Shown: in pieces, positions 7,714 to 15,908 of the stretch | How the letters are laid out: every line of letters begins with the position of its first letter | How positions within the stretch are numbered: the first letter of the stretch is position 1 | NCBI GenBank assembly: GCA_905372035.1 | Contig: CAJPNN010000011.1 | Span: forward strand, 1 to 35,133 | Reading direction: 5' to 3' | Length of the DNA stretch: 35,133 nucleotides | Source of the DNA: Bacillota bacterium | Lineage (GTDB): Bacteria; Bacillota; Clostridia; Peptostreptococcales; Anaerovoracaceae | Notes under the pieces: model-generated | What the model was told of the DNA's origin: nothing | What the model saw: only the letters and a program-made list of their open reading frames with translations | Database searches by the model: none | Position numbers and translations under genes: made by a program

Positions 7714-8604
7714 ATGCAGGATAATAAATATTGTCCGCACAAGGGCAGAAAACTTATAGTTGATTTGTTTTTAGTCATAGCAGGCTGCACTCTGAGTGCA
7801 TTTTCCACAGTAGGAATAATGCTGCCGTATGGACTGTCATGCGGTGGATTAACAGGCGTGTGCAGGATATTGCAAAAAGTTTTCCCTATAAACTTTTCTT
7901 ATTTGTATTACATAGGAGCTTTGGTTATATTATTGGTTTGCCTTTTGACGTTGGGAATGAAAGAGGCGAAAAAAATTGTTTTTGTTTCGATACTTTACCC
8001 TACTATTGTAATGATATTGGAATTTTCAAATATAAGGTTACTTGAAAAAACCGATGTTTTTCTGGCGGCAATTTATTTCGGTGTCATAGGAGGTATAGGA
8101 GCAGGACTTATACTATCAAGAGGATTTTCGTTCGGGGGTACGGATACTGTAGCTAAGATACTTAAGAGAAAGCTTTTTAAGACAAGCGGCATCAGTCAGA
8201 TTTTGTTGGCTATAGATGCAGTCATAATCGTCGGTTCAGGATTTATGTTCGGGAGGAATATCGCTCTTTATGCACTGATTTCGCAGGTTATAACAACTAA
8301 ATGTATAGATATAATGATGTTCGGATTTGATACAAAGATCGTGCAGCTTGAGGTACTTACCGACAGTCACAGAGAAGTTGCGGATTATATAGTGAATGAT
8401 ATAGGAAGAGGAGTAACAAATGTAACTGTGACGGGAGAATACACAAAGACAAAACGGGAGAAAATTGTGACATTGTGCTCTCCAAGAGAAAGTATGCTGA
8501 TTCGTAAGTTTATAGCATCTCTTGATAAAGAAGCTTTTGTTACGGTAATTCATGTTGATACGGTATGGGGTAAAGGCGCAGGGTTTTCAGATATAACCAA
8601 ATGA
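7714..8604 (+). CDS. YitT-family integral membrane protein
   Basis: A 296-residue YitT-family protein with about five membrane segments in the first 190 residues and a soluble DUF2179 domain in the last 90 (IVQLEVLTDSHREVADYIVN ... VTVIHVDTVWGKGAGF). Family landmarks include the glycine-rich GLSCGGLTGVCRIL and SFGGTDTVAKIL. YitT proteins are widespread in Firmicutes; the function is not firmly known. The gene follows the methyltransferase by 23 bases with a GGGAGAGGG site, so it is likely third in a unit with the BMP-like gene and methyltransferase. The ATG at 7714 is used; an ATG at 7710 is out of frame and closes at once. Confidence 0.88.
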   Translation: MQDNKYCPHKGRKLIVDLFLVIAGCTLSAFSTVGIMLPYGLSCGGLTGVCRILQKVFPINFSYLYYIGALVILLVCLLTLGMKEAKKIVFVSILYPTIVMILEFSNIRLLEKTDVFLAAIYFGVIGGIGAGLILSRGFSFGGTDTVAKILKRKLFKTSGISQILLAIDAVIIVGSGFMFGRNIALYALISQVITTKCIDIMMFGFDTKIVQLEVLTDSHREVADYIVNDIGRGVTNVTVTGEYTKTKREKIVTLCSPRESMLIRKFIASLDKEAFVTVIHVDTVWGKGAGFSDITK

Positions 8605-8697
8605 GACAGGTACATAGCATCAAGTATATCTTTTAGGGTTTGATGATATGTATAATATAGGAATCATATTAATAAAAAAAGAAAAGGAGAAACTGAA

Positions 8698-9708
8698 ATG
8701 AGGTACAAAAAATTGTTGGTTGTAGTTTTGTCTATAGCTATGGTGTTTGCATTCGCTGCTTGCGGCAGCAATGACAAAGGATCCGCTGATAACGGTGATA
8801 AGAAGAATGTAAGCGATAAGCTTGAGTTTAAAGGTAAATGGGTAAAAGCCGGACCTTTAAAAATGGGCTTTCCAAAAGGCTGGTACATGGGTAAGAATGA
8901 TATTTTCTCTTCTAAGGACCGTTCATCAATAGACATGAGAGATAGTGAAAGCTATACTGATGACAGTAAGCGAATTGCAGCGGAATATACTCAGTATAAC
9001 ACATATTACAGAGACTATACTTTAGAGCAACTTGCAGAGATGAATACGTCGAACGGTGATGACCTTGTCGGAAAAGCCGAGAGGGTTAAAATAGGCGGAC
9101 TTACATATATCAAGTATGCTAAAAAGTATAGCTCAAGCGACATCAGGACTATTTATCTTTATAGAAGCGGTAAAGTTAAGGACGGTAAGAATTTTGTCGA
9201 GATAAAGATAGAAATTGTGGACGGAGATGCTAATGATAAACTCTTAAAGCAGATAGTAAACAGTGTAAGGGTAAAGCTTCCTAAGAAATTTGAAAAAGTA
9301 AAGGACGATGTGGTGAAATTTAAGGGACCTAAAACCGGCGGGAAGGTGAATCTTAACGGACTTACAGTAGATGTTCCTGATGACTGGTCAATTCTCAGTT
9401 CCGATAAAAGATCTGCCGAGTTTACTACGAAATCTATAAATGATGGAAGTGTAAGCATATCAACATATGAATCGGAAATTTTTGGAAACGCACAAAAAAA
9501 TGCAAATAGTTTAGCAGGAAATTTCAGAAATGAATATCCTGTTGTAACAAAGGATATCGGCAGCTTGCATTTGATAGGTTTAATTATGGAATCTCAGTTC
9601 TATATGTGTGTAGATTGGCCGGACGGTTCACATTATGCTAAGATAAGCGGTATGCACTGTACTTTGGATCAAGCAAAGCCGTTAATTGAAAAGATAAGCT
9701 TTAAATAG
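8698..9708 (+). CDS. Two-repeat hypothetical lipoprotein
   Basis: A 336-residue lipoprotein: a lysine-containing N-terminus, a hydrophobic stretch and a lipobox FAAC ending at Cys22, then a flexible Ser/Asn/Lys linker. The mature part appears to hold two copies of one domain. Repeat one (about 45-190) begins with PLKMGFPKGWYMG and ends with LLKQIVNSVRV. Repeat two (about 205-336) begins with GLTVDVPDDWSIL and ends with PLIEKISFK. The pattern of a strand, a Pro-x-x-Trp turn, and a final amphipathic helix recalls PsbP/DUF1795-like domains, but I do not claim that family. AAAGGAG precedes the ATG. Function unknown; it probably works at the outer face of the membrane. Confidence 0.8.
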   Translation: MRYKKLLVVVLSIAMVFAFAACGSNDKGSADNGDKKNVSDKLEFKGKWVKAGPLKMGFPKGWYMGKNDIFSSKDRSSIDMRDSESYTDDSKRIAAEYTQYNTYYRDYTLEQLAEMNTSNGDDLVGKAERVKIGGLTYIKYAKKYSSSDIRTIYLYRSGKVKDGKNFVEIKIEIVDGDANDKLLKQIVNSVRVKLPKKFEKVKDDVVKFKGPKTGGKVNLNGLTVDVPDDWSILSSDKRSAEFTTKSINDGSVSISTYESEIFGNAQKNANSLAGNFRNEYPVVTKDIGSLHLIGLIMESQFYMCVDWPDGSHYAKISGMHCTLDQAKPLIEKISFK

Positions 9709-9823
9709 GTTTAAATGTAATAGAGTGTAAGTTTTTGTTCGTTAAAAAATATGTTAAAAAGTCTGCGAAAAAAACAACGCTTAAATTAGGGAACATTTAA
9801 ATTTTATATAGGTTGGAAGTATC

Positions 9824-9856
9824 GGCACCCGCGGTAATTAAAATACGGTGGGTGCC
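9824..9856 (+). other. Structured intergenic hairpin before the MoxR gene
   Basis: GGCACCC (9824-9830) pairs with GGGTGCC (9850-9856), with a further GTA/TAC pairing inside the loop. It is not followed by a T-run, so it is not a good terminator for the lipoprotein gene. It lies about 80 bases before the MoxR start; a second short pairing, TCCC with GGGA, lies at about 9879-9895. This could be mRNA leader structure. I do not recognise a known riboswitch class. Confidence 0.4.
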
Positions 9857-9934
9857 TTATGTGTGAGAGGTAATTACTTCCCGGATATAAGGGACGGTAA
9901 CTATAAACATATTTTAGGTTAGGAGATTTATATT

Positions 9935-10783
9935 ATGGTAAATAAAATGTCGGACTTTAGGGGAAGCAGCAAGTATGTTGTTTCTGATGAACTTATGAAT
10001 GCTGTAAATATAGCTATAGCTTTGGAAAAGCCGCTATTGATTAAAGGAGAGCCGGGCACGGGAAAAACCATGCTTGCCGAATCGATTTCAGACGGATTGG
10101 GCAAGGATCTTGTCATATGGAATATAAAATCCACAACAAAAGCGCAAGACGGTCTTTATGTGTACGATACGGTACAAAGATTGTATGATTCGCAGTTTGG
10201 AGAAGGAAATGTTCAGGATATTAAAAAATATATCAAGATGGGAAAACTCGGAGAAGCGTTTACATCGGATAAACAGGTGGTACTCCTTATAGATGAAATA
10301 GATAAAGCGGATCTGGAGTTCCCTAACGATTTGCTTTGGGAACTCGATAAAATGGAATTCTATATTCCGGAAACCAAAGAAACCGTAAAGACGAAAAAAA
10401 GACCTATTGTAATAATAACATCAAACGCTGAAAAGGAACTTCCGGATGCTTTCTTGAGAAGATGTATCTTTCACTATATAGAGTTCCCGTCAGAGGAGAA
10501 AATGAAAGAAATAATAGATGTGCATTATCCTGATCTTGATCAGAAGCTCCTTGCACAGGCCATGGAAACTTTTTATTGGATAAGAGGATTGAAAGAGATT
10601 CAGAAAAAACCGAGCACTTCGGAATTGCTTGACTGGATACAGGCACTTACGCTTTCGGGTATTGATGTTGCTGAAATAGATAAAACCGTTCCTTATGCGG
10701 GGGTTCTTTTGAAGAAAAATCAAGATATTGATGCGATGAAAGAGATTAAAGAAAAAGGATTTACACTCAAGAACTGGTTCTAA
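9935..10783 (+). CDS. MoxR-family AAA+ ATPase
   Basis: A 282-residue AAA+ ATPase of the MoxR group. Walker A is GEPGTGKT at residues 38-45; Walker B is LLIDEID with D120 and E121; sensor 1 is VIITSNAEKELPDAFLRRC, including the arginine pair; a C-terminal lid follows (about 190-282). MoxR ATPases are chaperone-like and act with a VWA-domain partner on metalloenzyme or membrane-complex maturation. The following gene encodes such a VWA protein 24 bases downstream, so they form a pair. The ATG at 9935 has TTAGGAGA about 9 bases upstream. The client is not visible from the neighbourhood. Confidence 0.92.
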   Translation: MVNKMSDFRGSSKYVVSDELMNAVNIAIALEKPLLIKGEPGTGKTMLAESISDGLGKDLVIWNIKSTTKAQDGLYVYDTVQRLYDSQFGEGNVQDIKKYIKMGKLGEAFTSDKQVVLLIDEIDKADLEFPNDLLWELDKMEFYIPETKETVKTKKRPIVIITSNAEKELPDAFLRRCIFHYIEFPSEEKMKEIIDVHYPDLDQKLLAQAMETFYWIRGLKEIQKKPSTSELLDWIQALTLSGIDVAEIDKTVPYAGVLLKKNQDIDAMKEIKEKGFTLKNWF

Positions 10784-10807
10784 ACAGCATTTGAAAAGAG
10801 GGTTATT

Positions 10808-12004
10808 ATGTTTTTAAAGTTTTTCTATTTATTAAGAGAACGTGGACTTAAGGTTTCCCTGAATGAATGGATGATGCTTATTGAGGCTTTGGATAAAGGG
10901 CTTTGCGGTGCCAGTTTGATTGAGTTCTATCATCTTTGCAGGAGCATAATTGTAAAGAGCGAGGTTGATTTTGATAAATTTGATCTTGCTTTTGCTGAAT
11001 TTTTTAAAGACATAAAGGGAGTGGAAGATATTCCGGAAGATCTTTGGAAATGGCTTAACGAAGATGTGCATGTAAGAGATATGGATGATAAAAACTTGGA
11101 AGACTACAAACTTTATGAATTGGAAGAACTGCAAAAAATGCTCAAAGAGCGTATCGAGGAACAAAAGGAAAAGCACGACGGAGGAAGCTATTGGGTAGGA
11201 ACCGGAGGAACGTCGACCATGGGGCATTCGGGATATCACGAAAGAGGTATCCGTGTAGGAGGCGAAAGCAGGCATAACACGGCGGTACAGGTTGCTATGG
11301 AGCGTAAATTCAGGGACTTTAGAGAGGACAATGTTCTTGATACACGTCAGTTTCAGTTGGCATTCAGGAAGCTCAGGCAATTTTCGACGAAGACGGATGA
11401 ACAAAAGACGGAGCTTGATATATACGGCACTATAGATGAGACCTGTGAAAATGCGGGCAATCTCAAGCTTGTATGGGACAGGCCGAGAAAAAATACTGTC
11501 AAGCTTTTAATTTTATTTGATTCTGACGGCTCGATGACGCTTTACAGCAAGCTTTGCAGCCAGCTTTTTCAGGCGGTAAACAGCGCAAATCATTTCAAAG
11601 ATTTAAAGGTGTATTATTTTCACAACTGTGTATATGAACATCTTTATACGAATCCTTATTGCAGGCGCGGTGAGTGGATTGATACCGAGTGGGTTCTCAA
11701 CAACTTAGGCAATGATTATAAACTTATAATAGTGGGAGACGGGACTATGGCACCTTCGGAATTACTCGCAAAAGGCGGGAATTCATATATAGGTCTTTAT
11801 AATGAAATCCCGGGAATTGATTGGCTTAAAAGGTTCAAAAAAAGATATGAAAAATCGGCTTGGCTGAATCCTATACTTGAAGAAGATTGGAAAGTAGTCT
11901 ATGGGAGCCAGAGCATAGAGATAGTTCAAGGTGTATTTCCGATGTATGAACTTACTTTGGGAGGCCTTGAAAAAGCAATTAAAGACCTCATGGTAGCGAG
12001 GTAA
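10808..12004 (+). CDS. VWA-domain CoxE-like protein, partner of MoxR
   Basis: A 398-residue cytosolic protein of the CoxE-like VWA group. An alpha-helical N-terminal part (about 1-150) precedes a linker rich in Gly/His/Arg (GTGGTSTMGHSGYHERG) and a C-terminal VWA fold from about 228. The MIDAS motif reads FDSDGSM (D238, S239, D240, G241, S242), so the usual DxSxS has Asp or, in CoxE-like relatives, Gly at the third position; here it is Asp. Two conserved tryptophans and an IIVGDGTMAPSELL strand match MoxR-linked VWA proteins. It is co-transcribed with the MoxR gene; AGAGG precedes the ATG. Together they resemble RavA-ViaA and MoxR-CoxE pairs. Confidence 0.87.
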   Translation: MFLKFFYLLRERGLKVSLNEWMMLIEALDKGLCGASLIEFYHLCRSIIVKSEVDFDKFDLAFAEFFKDIKGVEDIPEDLWKWLNEDVHVRDMDDKNLEDYKLYELEELQKMLKERIEEQKEKHDGGSYWVGTGGTSTMGHSGYHERGIRVGGESRHNTAVQVAMERKFRDFREDNVLDTRQFQLAFRKLRQFSTKTDEQKTELDIYGTIDETCENAGNLKLVWDRPRKNTVKLLILFDSDGSMTLYSKLCSQLFQAVNSANHFKDLKVYYFHNCVYEHLYTNPYCRRGEWIDTEWVLNNLGNDYKLIIVGDGTMAPSELLAKGGNSYIGLYNEIPGIDWLKRFKKRYEKSAWLNPILEEDWKVVYGSQSIEIVQGVFPMYELTLGGLEKAIKDLMVAR

Positions 12005-12050
12005 ATAAAATAATATGGTAAACGGGAGTATGAATGGAAAGTCTTGAAAA

Positions 12051-12119
12051 ATGAACACCTCCATGATAGAATTACTCAATATATTTAGAGGTACGGGAGG
12101 TGTGTCATATGAAAAGTGA
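12051..12119 (+). promoter_or_regulatory. Candidate leader ORF and RBS-masking hairpin controlling ilvD
   Basis: A 22-codon frame starts at the ATG at 12051 after a GGAAAG site and ends at TGA 12117-12119, overlapping the ilvD start in another frame. It contains a cluster of Ile and Leu codons (MIELLNIF). Its beginning holds ACACCTCC (12055-12062), the exact reverse complement of GGAGGTGT (12096-12103), which is the ilvD Shine-Dalgarno region. A hairpin would mask that site; ribosomes moving through or stalled in the leader would open it. This would be translational attenuation by branched-chain amino acid supply. The repeat is seen; the mechanism is inferred. Confidence 0.4.
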
Positions 12120-13788
12120 CAATGTTTTAAAAGGTATACAACAATCACCGGGAAGATCTTTGTTTAATGCACTCGGTTTGACGGAAGAAGAAATGTCAAA
12201 ACCGCTCATAGGTGTAGTGAGCTCGCATAATGAAATAGTTCCGGGGCATATGCACCTTGATAAACTTGCAGAAGCCGTAAAATTAGGAGTTGCTATGGCG
12301 GGAGGAACTCCCATAATGTTTCCTGCGATTGCGGTATGCGACGGTATCGCTATGGGACATGAAGGGATGAAATATTCTTTGGTTACTCGTGATCTTATCG
12401 CAGACTCCACAGAGGCCATGGCAATGGCACATGCATTTGACGCGCTTGTTATGATACCTAATTGTGATAAAAATGTACCGGGGCTTTTAATGGCGGCGGC
12501 AAGGATAAATATACCTACGATTTTTGTAAGCGGAGGACCGATGCTTGCCGGTAGAGTAGGAGGAGAGAAGAGAAGTCTTTCGAGCATGTTCGAAGCCGTG
12601 GGAGCATATGCGGCGGGAAAAATAAATGAAGAGGACGTTTTGGGATTTGAGAGAGGAGTCTGTCCAACGTGCGGCTCGTGTTCCGGAATGTACACTGCAA
12701 ACAGTATGAACTGCCTGACAGAGGTTTTGGGTATGGGCTTAAAAGGAAACGGAACGGTTCCGGCGGTTTATTCGGAGCGGCTGAGAATGGCAAAACATGC
12801 AGGAATGAAGATAATGCAACTGCTTAAAGACGATATAAAGCCGAGGGATATAATGACGGAAAAAGCTTTTTTAAATGCACTTACTGTAGATATGGCTTTG
12901 GGTTGCAGCACGAACAGTATGCTTCATCTTCCTGCCATCGCACATGATGCAGGGATAGAACTTGATATTGAAGCGGCAAATAAAATAAGCGGCAAAACCC
13001 CTAATTTATGCCATTTGGCACCGGCGGGACATGTTTATATGGAAGACCTTAATGAAGCCGGCGGCGTTTATGCCGTTATGAACGAATTATCAAAGAAAGA
13101 TTTGATAAATCTTAATGAAATGACGGTAACGGGAAAAACGGTCGGAGAAAATATTAAGGAATGCATAAATAAAGATCATGATGTTATAAGACCTGTTTCG
13201 AATCCTTACAGTGAGACCGGTGGAATAGCCGTTTTAAGAGGTAACCTTGCTCCGGATACTTGTGTAGTAAAAAAATCCGCAGTGTGTGAGGATATGATGA
13301 AGCATAGCGGGCCTGCAAGAGTGTTTGATTGCGAAGAAGACGCAATATCGGCTATAAAAGGCGGAAAAATCATAGATGGAGATGTTGTTGTGATAAGATA
13401 TGAAGGACCTAAGGGAGGTCCGGGTATGAGAGAAATGCTCAATCCCACATCGGCAATTATGGGTATGGGATTAGGTGAAACAGTAGCCCTTATAACCGAC
13501 GGGAGATTTTCGGGAGCATCAAGGGGAGCATCCATAGGGCATGTGTCTCCCGAGGCTGCGGTCGGAGGGCCGATAGCGCTTGTTCATGAGGGAGATATTA
13601 TAAATATAGATATACCTTCAAACTCTATAAATGTAGAAATTTCCGATGAAGAAATGGAGCGTCGCAAGAGTCGGTGGAAACCGAAAAGAAGAGAACTTAA
13701 AGGATATCTGCAAAGATATGAAGCTCTTGTTACATCAGGTAACAGAGGTGCAATTTTAAGTTTGGAAAATTTAGATAAACTAAGATGA
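12109..13788 (+). CDS. ilvD: Dihydroxy-acid dehydratase
   Basis: IlvD, 559 residues, dehydrates 2,3-dihydroxy-3-methylbutanoate (or -pentanoate) to the 2-keto acids that give valine, leucine and isoleucine. Landmarks: NEIVPGHMHLDKLAE (41-55), VCDGIAMGHEGM with C77, IPNCDKNVPGLL with C119 and K121, and CPTCGSCSGMYTANSM with C185, C188 and C191. The NEIVPGH form lacks the extra cysteine of the PCN type, which suggests an E. coli-like, oxygen-sensitive cluster and fits an anaerobe. The start is the ATG at 12109 with GGGAGG 8 bases upstream; the GTG at 12100 overlaps that site. No other ilv or leu gene is in the window. Confidence 0.96.
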   Translation: MKSDNVLKGIQQSPGRSLFNALGLTEEEMSKPLIGVVSSHNEIVPGHMHLDKLAEAVKLGVAMAGGTPIMFPAIAVCDGIAMGHEGMKYSLVTRDLIADSTEAMAMAHAFDALVMIPNCDKNVPGLLMAAARINIPTIFVSGGPMLAGRVGGEKRSLSSMFEAVGAYAAGKINEEDVLGFERGVCPTCGSCSGMYTANSMNCLTEVLGMGLKGNGTVPAVYSERLRMAKHAGMKIMQLLKDDIKPRDIMTEKAFLNALTVDMALGCSTNSMLHLPAIAHDAGIELDIEAANKISGKTPNLCHLAPAGHVYMEDLNEAGGVYAVMNELSKKDLINLNEMTVTGKTVGENIKECINKDHDVIRPVSNPYSETGGIAVLRGNLAPDTCVVKKSAVCEDMMKHSGPARVFDCEEDAISAIKGGKIIDGDVVVIRYEGPKGGPGMREMLNPTSAIMGMGLGETVALITDGRFSGASRGASIGHVSPEAAVGGPIALVHEGDIINIDIPSNSINVEISDEEMERRKSRWKPKRRELKGYLQRYEALVTSGNRGAILSLENLDKLR

Positions 13789-13792
13789 AGAA

Positions 13793-13828
13793 AACGGATT
13801 TTCAACAGGTTGTCTGAGAAAATCCGTT
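13793..13828 (-). terminator. Terminator between convergent ilvD and ychF
   Basis: AACGGATTTTC (13793-13803) and GAAAATCCGTT (13818-13828) form a perfect 11-bp stem with a 14-base loop. Read on the minus strand it ends in CCGTTTTCTT, a T-run, so it is best as the ychF terminator; on the plus strand the run is weaker, but the hairpin may also stop ilvD transcription. Confidence 0.75.
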
Positions 13829-13881
13829 AATCATATCAACAGGAGCAAGTTATAGTAATTTTAAGTCTTTTTAATGTGTTC

Positions 13882-14976
13882 CTATACATTAAAAAGGAAG
13901 TGGATGACATCTCCGTCTTTTACTATATAGTCTTTTCCTTCAGAACGGATCAATCCTTTTTCTTTTGCTGCTGCAAGGTTTCCTCCACATTCTACGAGCT
14001 TGTCATAAGCGATGGTTTCGGCTCTTATGAAGCCTTTTTCAAAGTCGGTGTGGATTTTGCCTGCCGCCTGTGGAGCTTTGGATCCTTTTTTTATTGTCCA
14101 TGCCCGCACTTCAGGTTCTCCTGCGGTAAGGAAAGAAATCAGATCAAGAAGCCTGTAAGAGGCTTTTATAAGTTTATCCAAGCCGGACTCATTTATCCCC
14201 AACTCTTCAAGAAACATTTCTCTTTCGTCAGGTTCAAGTAGGGATATTTCAGCTTCTATGTCCGCACATATAACTACAACATCGGAGCCTTCAGTTTTTG
14301 CAAATTCTTTAATTCTATTTACAGTTTCGCCGTGTTTGTCTTCTGCCGTCATATCCGCCGATACATTCGCAACATATATTATGGGTTTGTATGAAAGCAA
14401 ATCTAAAGATTTTACGAATGTTTCTTCTTCGGGAGTAAGGGAAAGGGTTCTTGCAGATAAGCCCGACTCAAGCACCGAAATTATTTTCTCCAGAAGTTCG
14501 ACTTCTCCTGCCAAACTCTTGTCACCCTTAAGGTTTTTTTTAGTTTTTTGAAGCCTTCTGTTGAGAAGTTCGAGATCTGACAGTATAAGCTCAAGATTGA
14601 TAGTTTCAATATCAGATAAAGGATCAATTTTTCCATCGACATGAACTATGTTGGGATCTTCAAAACAGCGTACTACATGAACGATAGCAGCTACTTCTCT
14701 TATATGCCCCAGAAATTTATTGCCGAGTCCCTCGCCTTTTGAGGCGCCTTTTACAAGACCTGCAATATCATAAAACTCTATCGCCGTATAAACTGTCTTT
14801 TTTGAATTATACATTTTGTGAAGAACTTTAAGCCTTTCGTCGGGGACTGTGACTACTCCGATATTAGGCTCTATCGTACAAAACGGATAATTTGCAGCTT
14901 CTGCTCCGGCTTGTGTTATTGCATTAAAAAGGGTACTTTTCCCGACATTGGGAAGCCCTACGATTCCTAATTTCAT
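13882..14976 (-). CDS. ychF: YchF/OLA1-family ribosome-associated ATPase
   Basis: A 364-residue Obg-like P-loop protein of the YchF family, usual length about 363. G1 is GLPNVGKS (7-14), with IEFYDIAGLVKGASKGEGLG for the G3 region, where Leu replaces the catalytic Gln as usual in this family. A coiled-coil arm lies near 120-190, and the C-terminal TGS domain runs from about 280 (VRAWTIKKGSKAPQAAGKIH to the end). YchF prefers ATP over GTP and binds ribosomes; in bacteria it is linked to stress and translation start choice. The ATG at 14976 has AAAGGAG upstream; an earlier start at 15003 does not. It is a monocistronic minus-strand gene. Confidence 0.96.
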   Translation of the reverse strand: MKLGIVGLPNVGKSTLFNAITQAGAEAANYPFCTIEPNIGVVTVPDERLKVLHKMYNSKKTVYTAIEFYDIAGLVKGASKGEGLGNKFLGHIREVAAIVHVVRCFEDPNIVHVDGKIDPLSDIETINLELILSDLELLNRRLQKTKKNLKGDKSLAGEVELLEKIISVLESGLSARTLSLTPEEETFVKSLDLLSYKPIIYVANVSADMTAEDKHGETVNRIKEFAKTEGSDVVVICADIEAEISLLEPDEREMFLEELGINESGLDKLIKASYRLLDLISFLTAGEPEVRAWTIKKGSKAPQAAGKIHTDFEKGFIRAETIAYDKLVECGGNLAAAKEKGLIRSEGKDYIVKDGDVIHFLFNV

Positions 14977-15095
14977 ATATATTATATCTCCTTTATTTTT
15001 CAAGTATTTTCGAGTTTTATAGAAAATATTTAAGCATTATAAGCATTAAAAGTTTTCTGATATTATACCGCATAAACGGTTATTAACAGGTGTAA

Positions 15096-15124
15096 AGTAT
15101 ACCATAAAGAATAGATTTTCTCAA
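15096..15124 (-). promoter_or_regulatory. Promoter of ychF
   Basis: On the minus strand TTGAGA (15124-15119) and TATACT (15101-15096) are 17 bases apart, a strong SigA-type match about 120 bases before the ychF start. It lies just past the lgt stop, so ychF has its own promoter. Confidence 0.65.
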
Positions 15125-15143
15125 CGTGTAAAACGTGTAATAC

Positions 15144-15908
15144 TTACAGCAAGCCCCTTGTCATACGGTTTTTTGAAGATTTTTTCAAGATTATATAGAT
15201 AATCATACAAGTTATAAATACTACCATGCTGAAAACCATAGCTTGTTTAAACGGACCTATCATAAGGCTGTCTGTCCTCAGATATTCCACAAAGAACCTT
15301 TCAACAGAATATCCCATTGCATATAGGAGGAAAGTTTGACCTGAAAAATTTCTACGGTTATCAAGGTATATAAGTACAAAAAATAGAATGAAACACCATA
15401 TGGATTCATATAAAAAAGTGGGATGAACCTTTTCCCCGTTTACAATTATGCCCCATGGAAGATTTGTAGGACCGCCGTGGGCTTCACTGTTAAAGTAATT
15501 TCCGAACCTTCCGATTGCCTGTGAAAGAGCTATAACAGGAGCGGCGAGATCTATAGCATCTGAAAATTTGATTTTAATGATTTTGCAGGCAATGAATACT
15601 GAAAGTATACCTAAAATCAATCCTCCGTGTACAGCAAGGCCTCCGCTGCGTGTATTAAATGCAGAAAGGGGGTTTTCACTGTAGAGCTTCCAATTGAATA
15701 TGACGTAGTAAAGTCTGGCACCTATGATTCCGAAAGGCAGTCCTGTCAAAACGAGTGTAAGCACGTTGTCAGATGAGAGGTTATGCTTATATGCACGTTT
15801 ATACATTATAAGAGTTGAAATTATTATAGAAGAGGTTATAAATACGGCATACCACCTTATATCTAAACCTAAAATTGTAAATGCGACAGGGTTTGTAGGA
15901 CTCGGCAT
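15144..15908 (-). CDS. lgt: Prolipoprotein diacylglyceryl transferase
   Basis: Lgt, 254 residues, transfers diacylglyceryl from phosphatidylglycerol to the lipobox cysteine of prolipoproteins in the cytoplasmic membrane. It has seven hydrophobic segments. Landmarks are GLDIRWYAVFI near the N-terminus, the HGGLILG loop (conserved His), and the Lgt signature SQAIGRFGNYFNSEAHGG, followed by HPTFLYESIW and SVERFFVEYLRTDS, which carry conserved arginines. The ATG at 15908 has AAGGAGGA 6 bases upstream. It would modify lipoproteins such as the one encoded at 8698-9708. It runs in the same direction as ychF. Confidence 0.95.
   Translation of the reverse strand: MPSPTNPVAFTILGLDIRWYAVFITSSIIISTLIMYKRAYKHNLSSDNVLTLVLTGLPFGIIGARLYYVIFNWKLYSENPLSAFNTRSGGLAVHGGLILGILSVFIACKIIKIKFSDAIDLAAPVIALSQAIGRFGNYFNSEAHGGPTNLPWGIIVNGEKVHPTFLYESIWCFILFFVLIYLDNRRNFSGQTFLLYAMGYSVERFFVEYLRTDSLMIGPFKQAMVFSMVVFITCMIIYIILKKSSKNRMTRGLL

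Noticed and set aside
9820..9930. Known riboswitch (fluoride, ZTP or guanidine type)
   Set aside because: None of the conserved core sequences of these classes could be found; only plain stems are visible.
13876..14241. 121-codon plus-strand ORF opposite the end of ychF
   Set aside because: It lies wholly antisense to a clear ychF reading frame and encodes no recognisable protein.
15123..15143. Short direct repeat ACGTGTAA, ACGTGTAA as a repeat array or attachment site
   Set aside because: Only two 8-base copies, with no further spacing pattern; likely chance.
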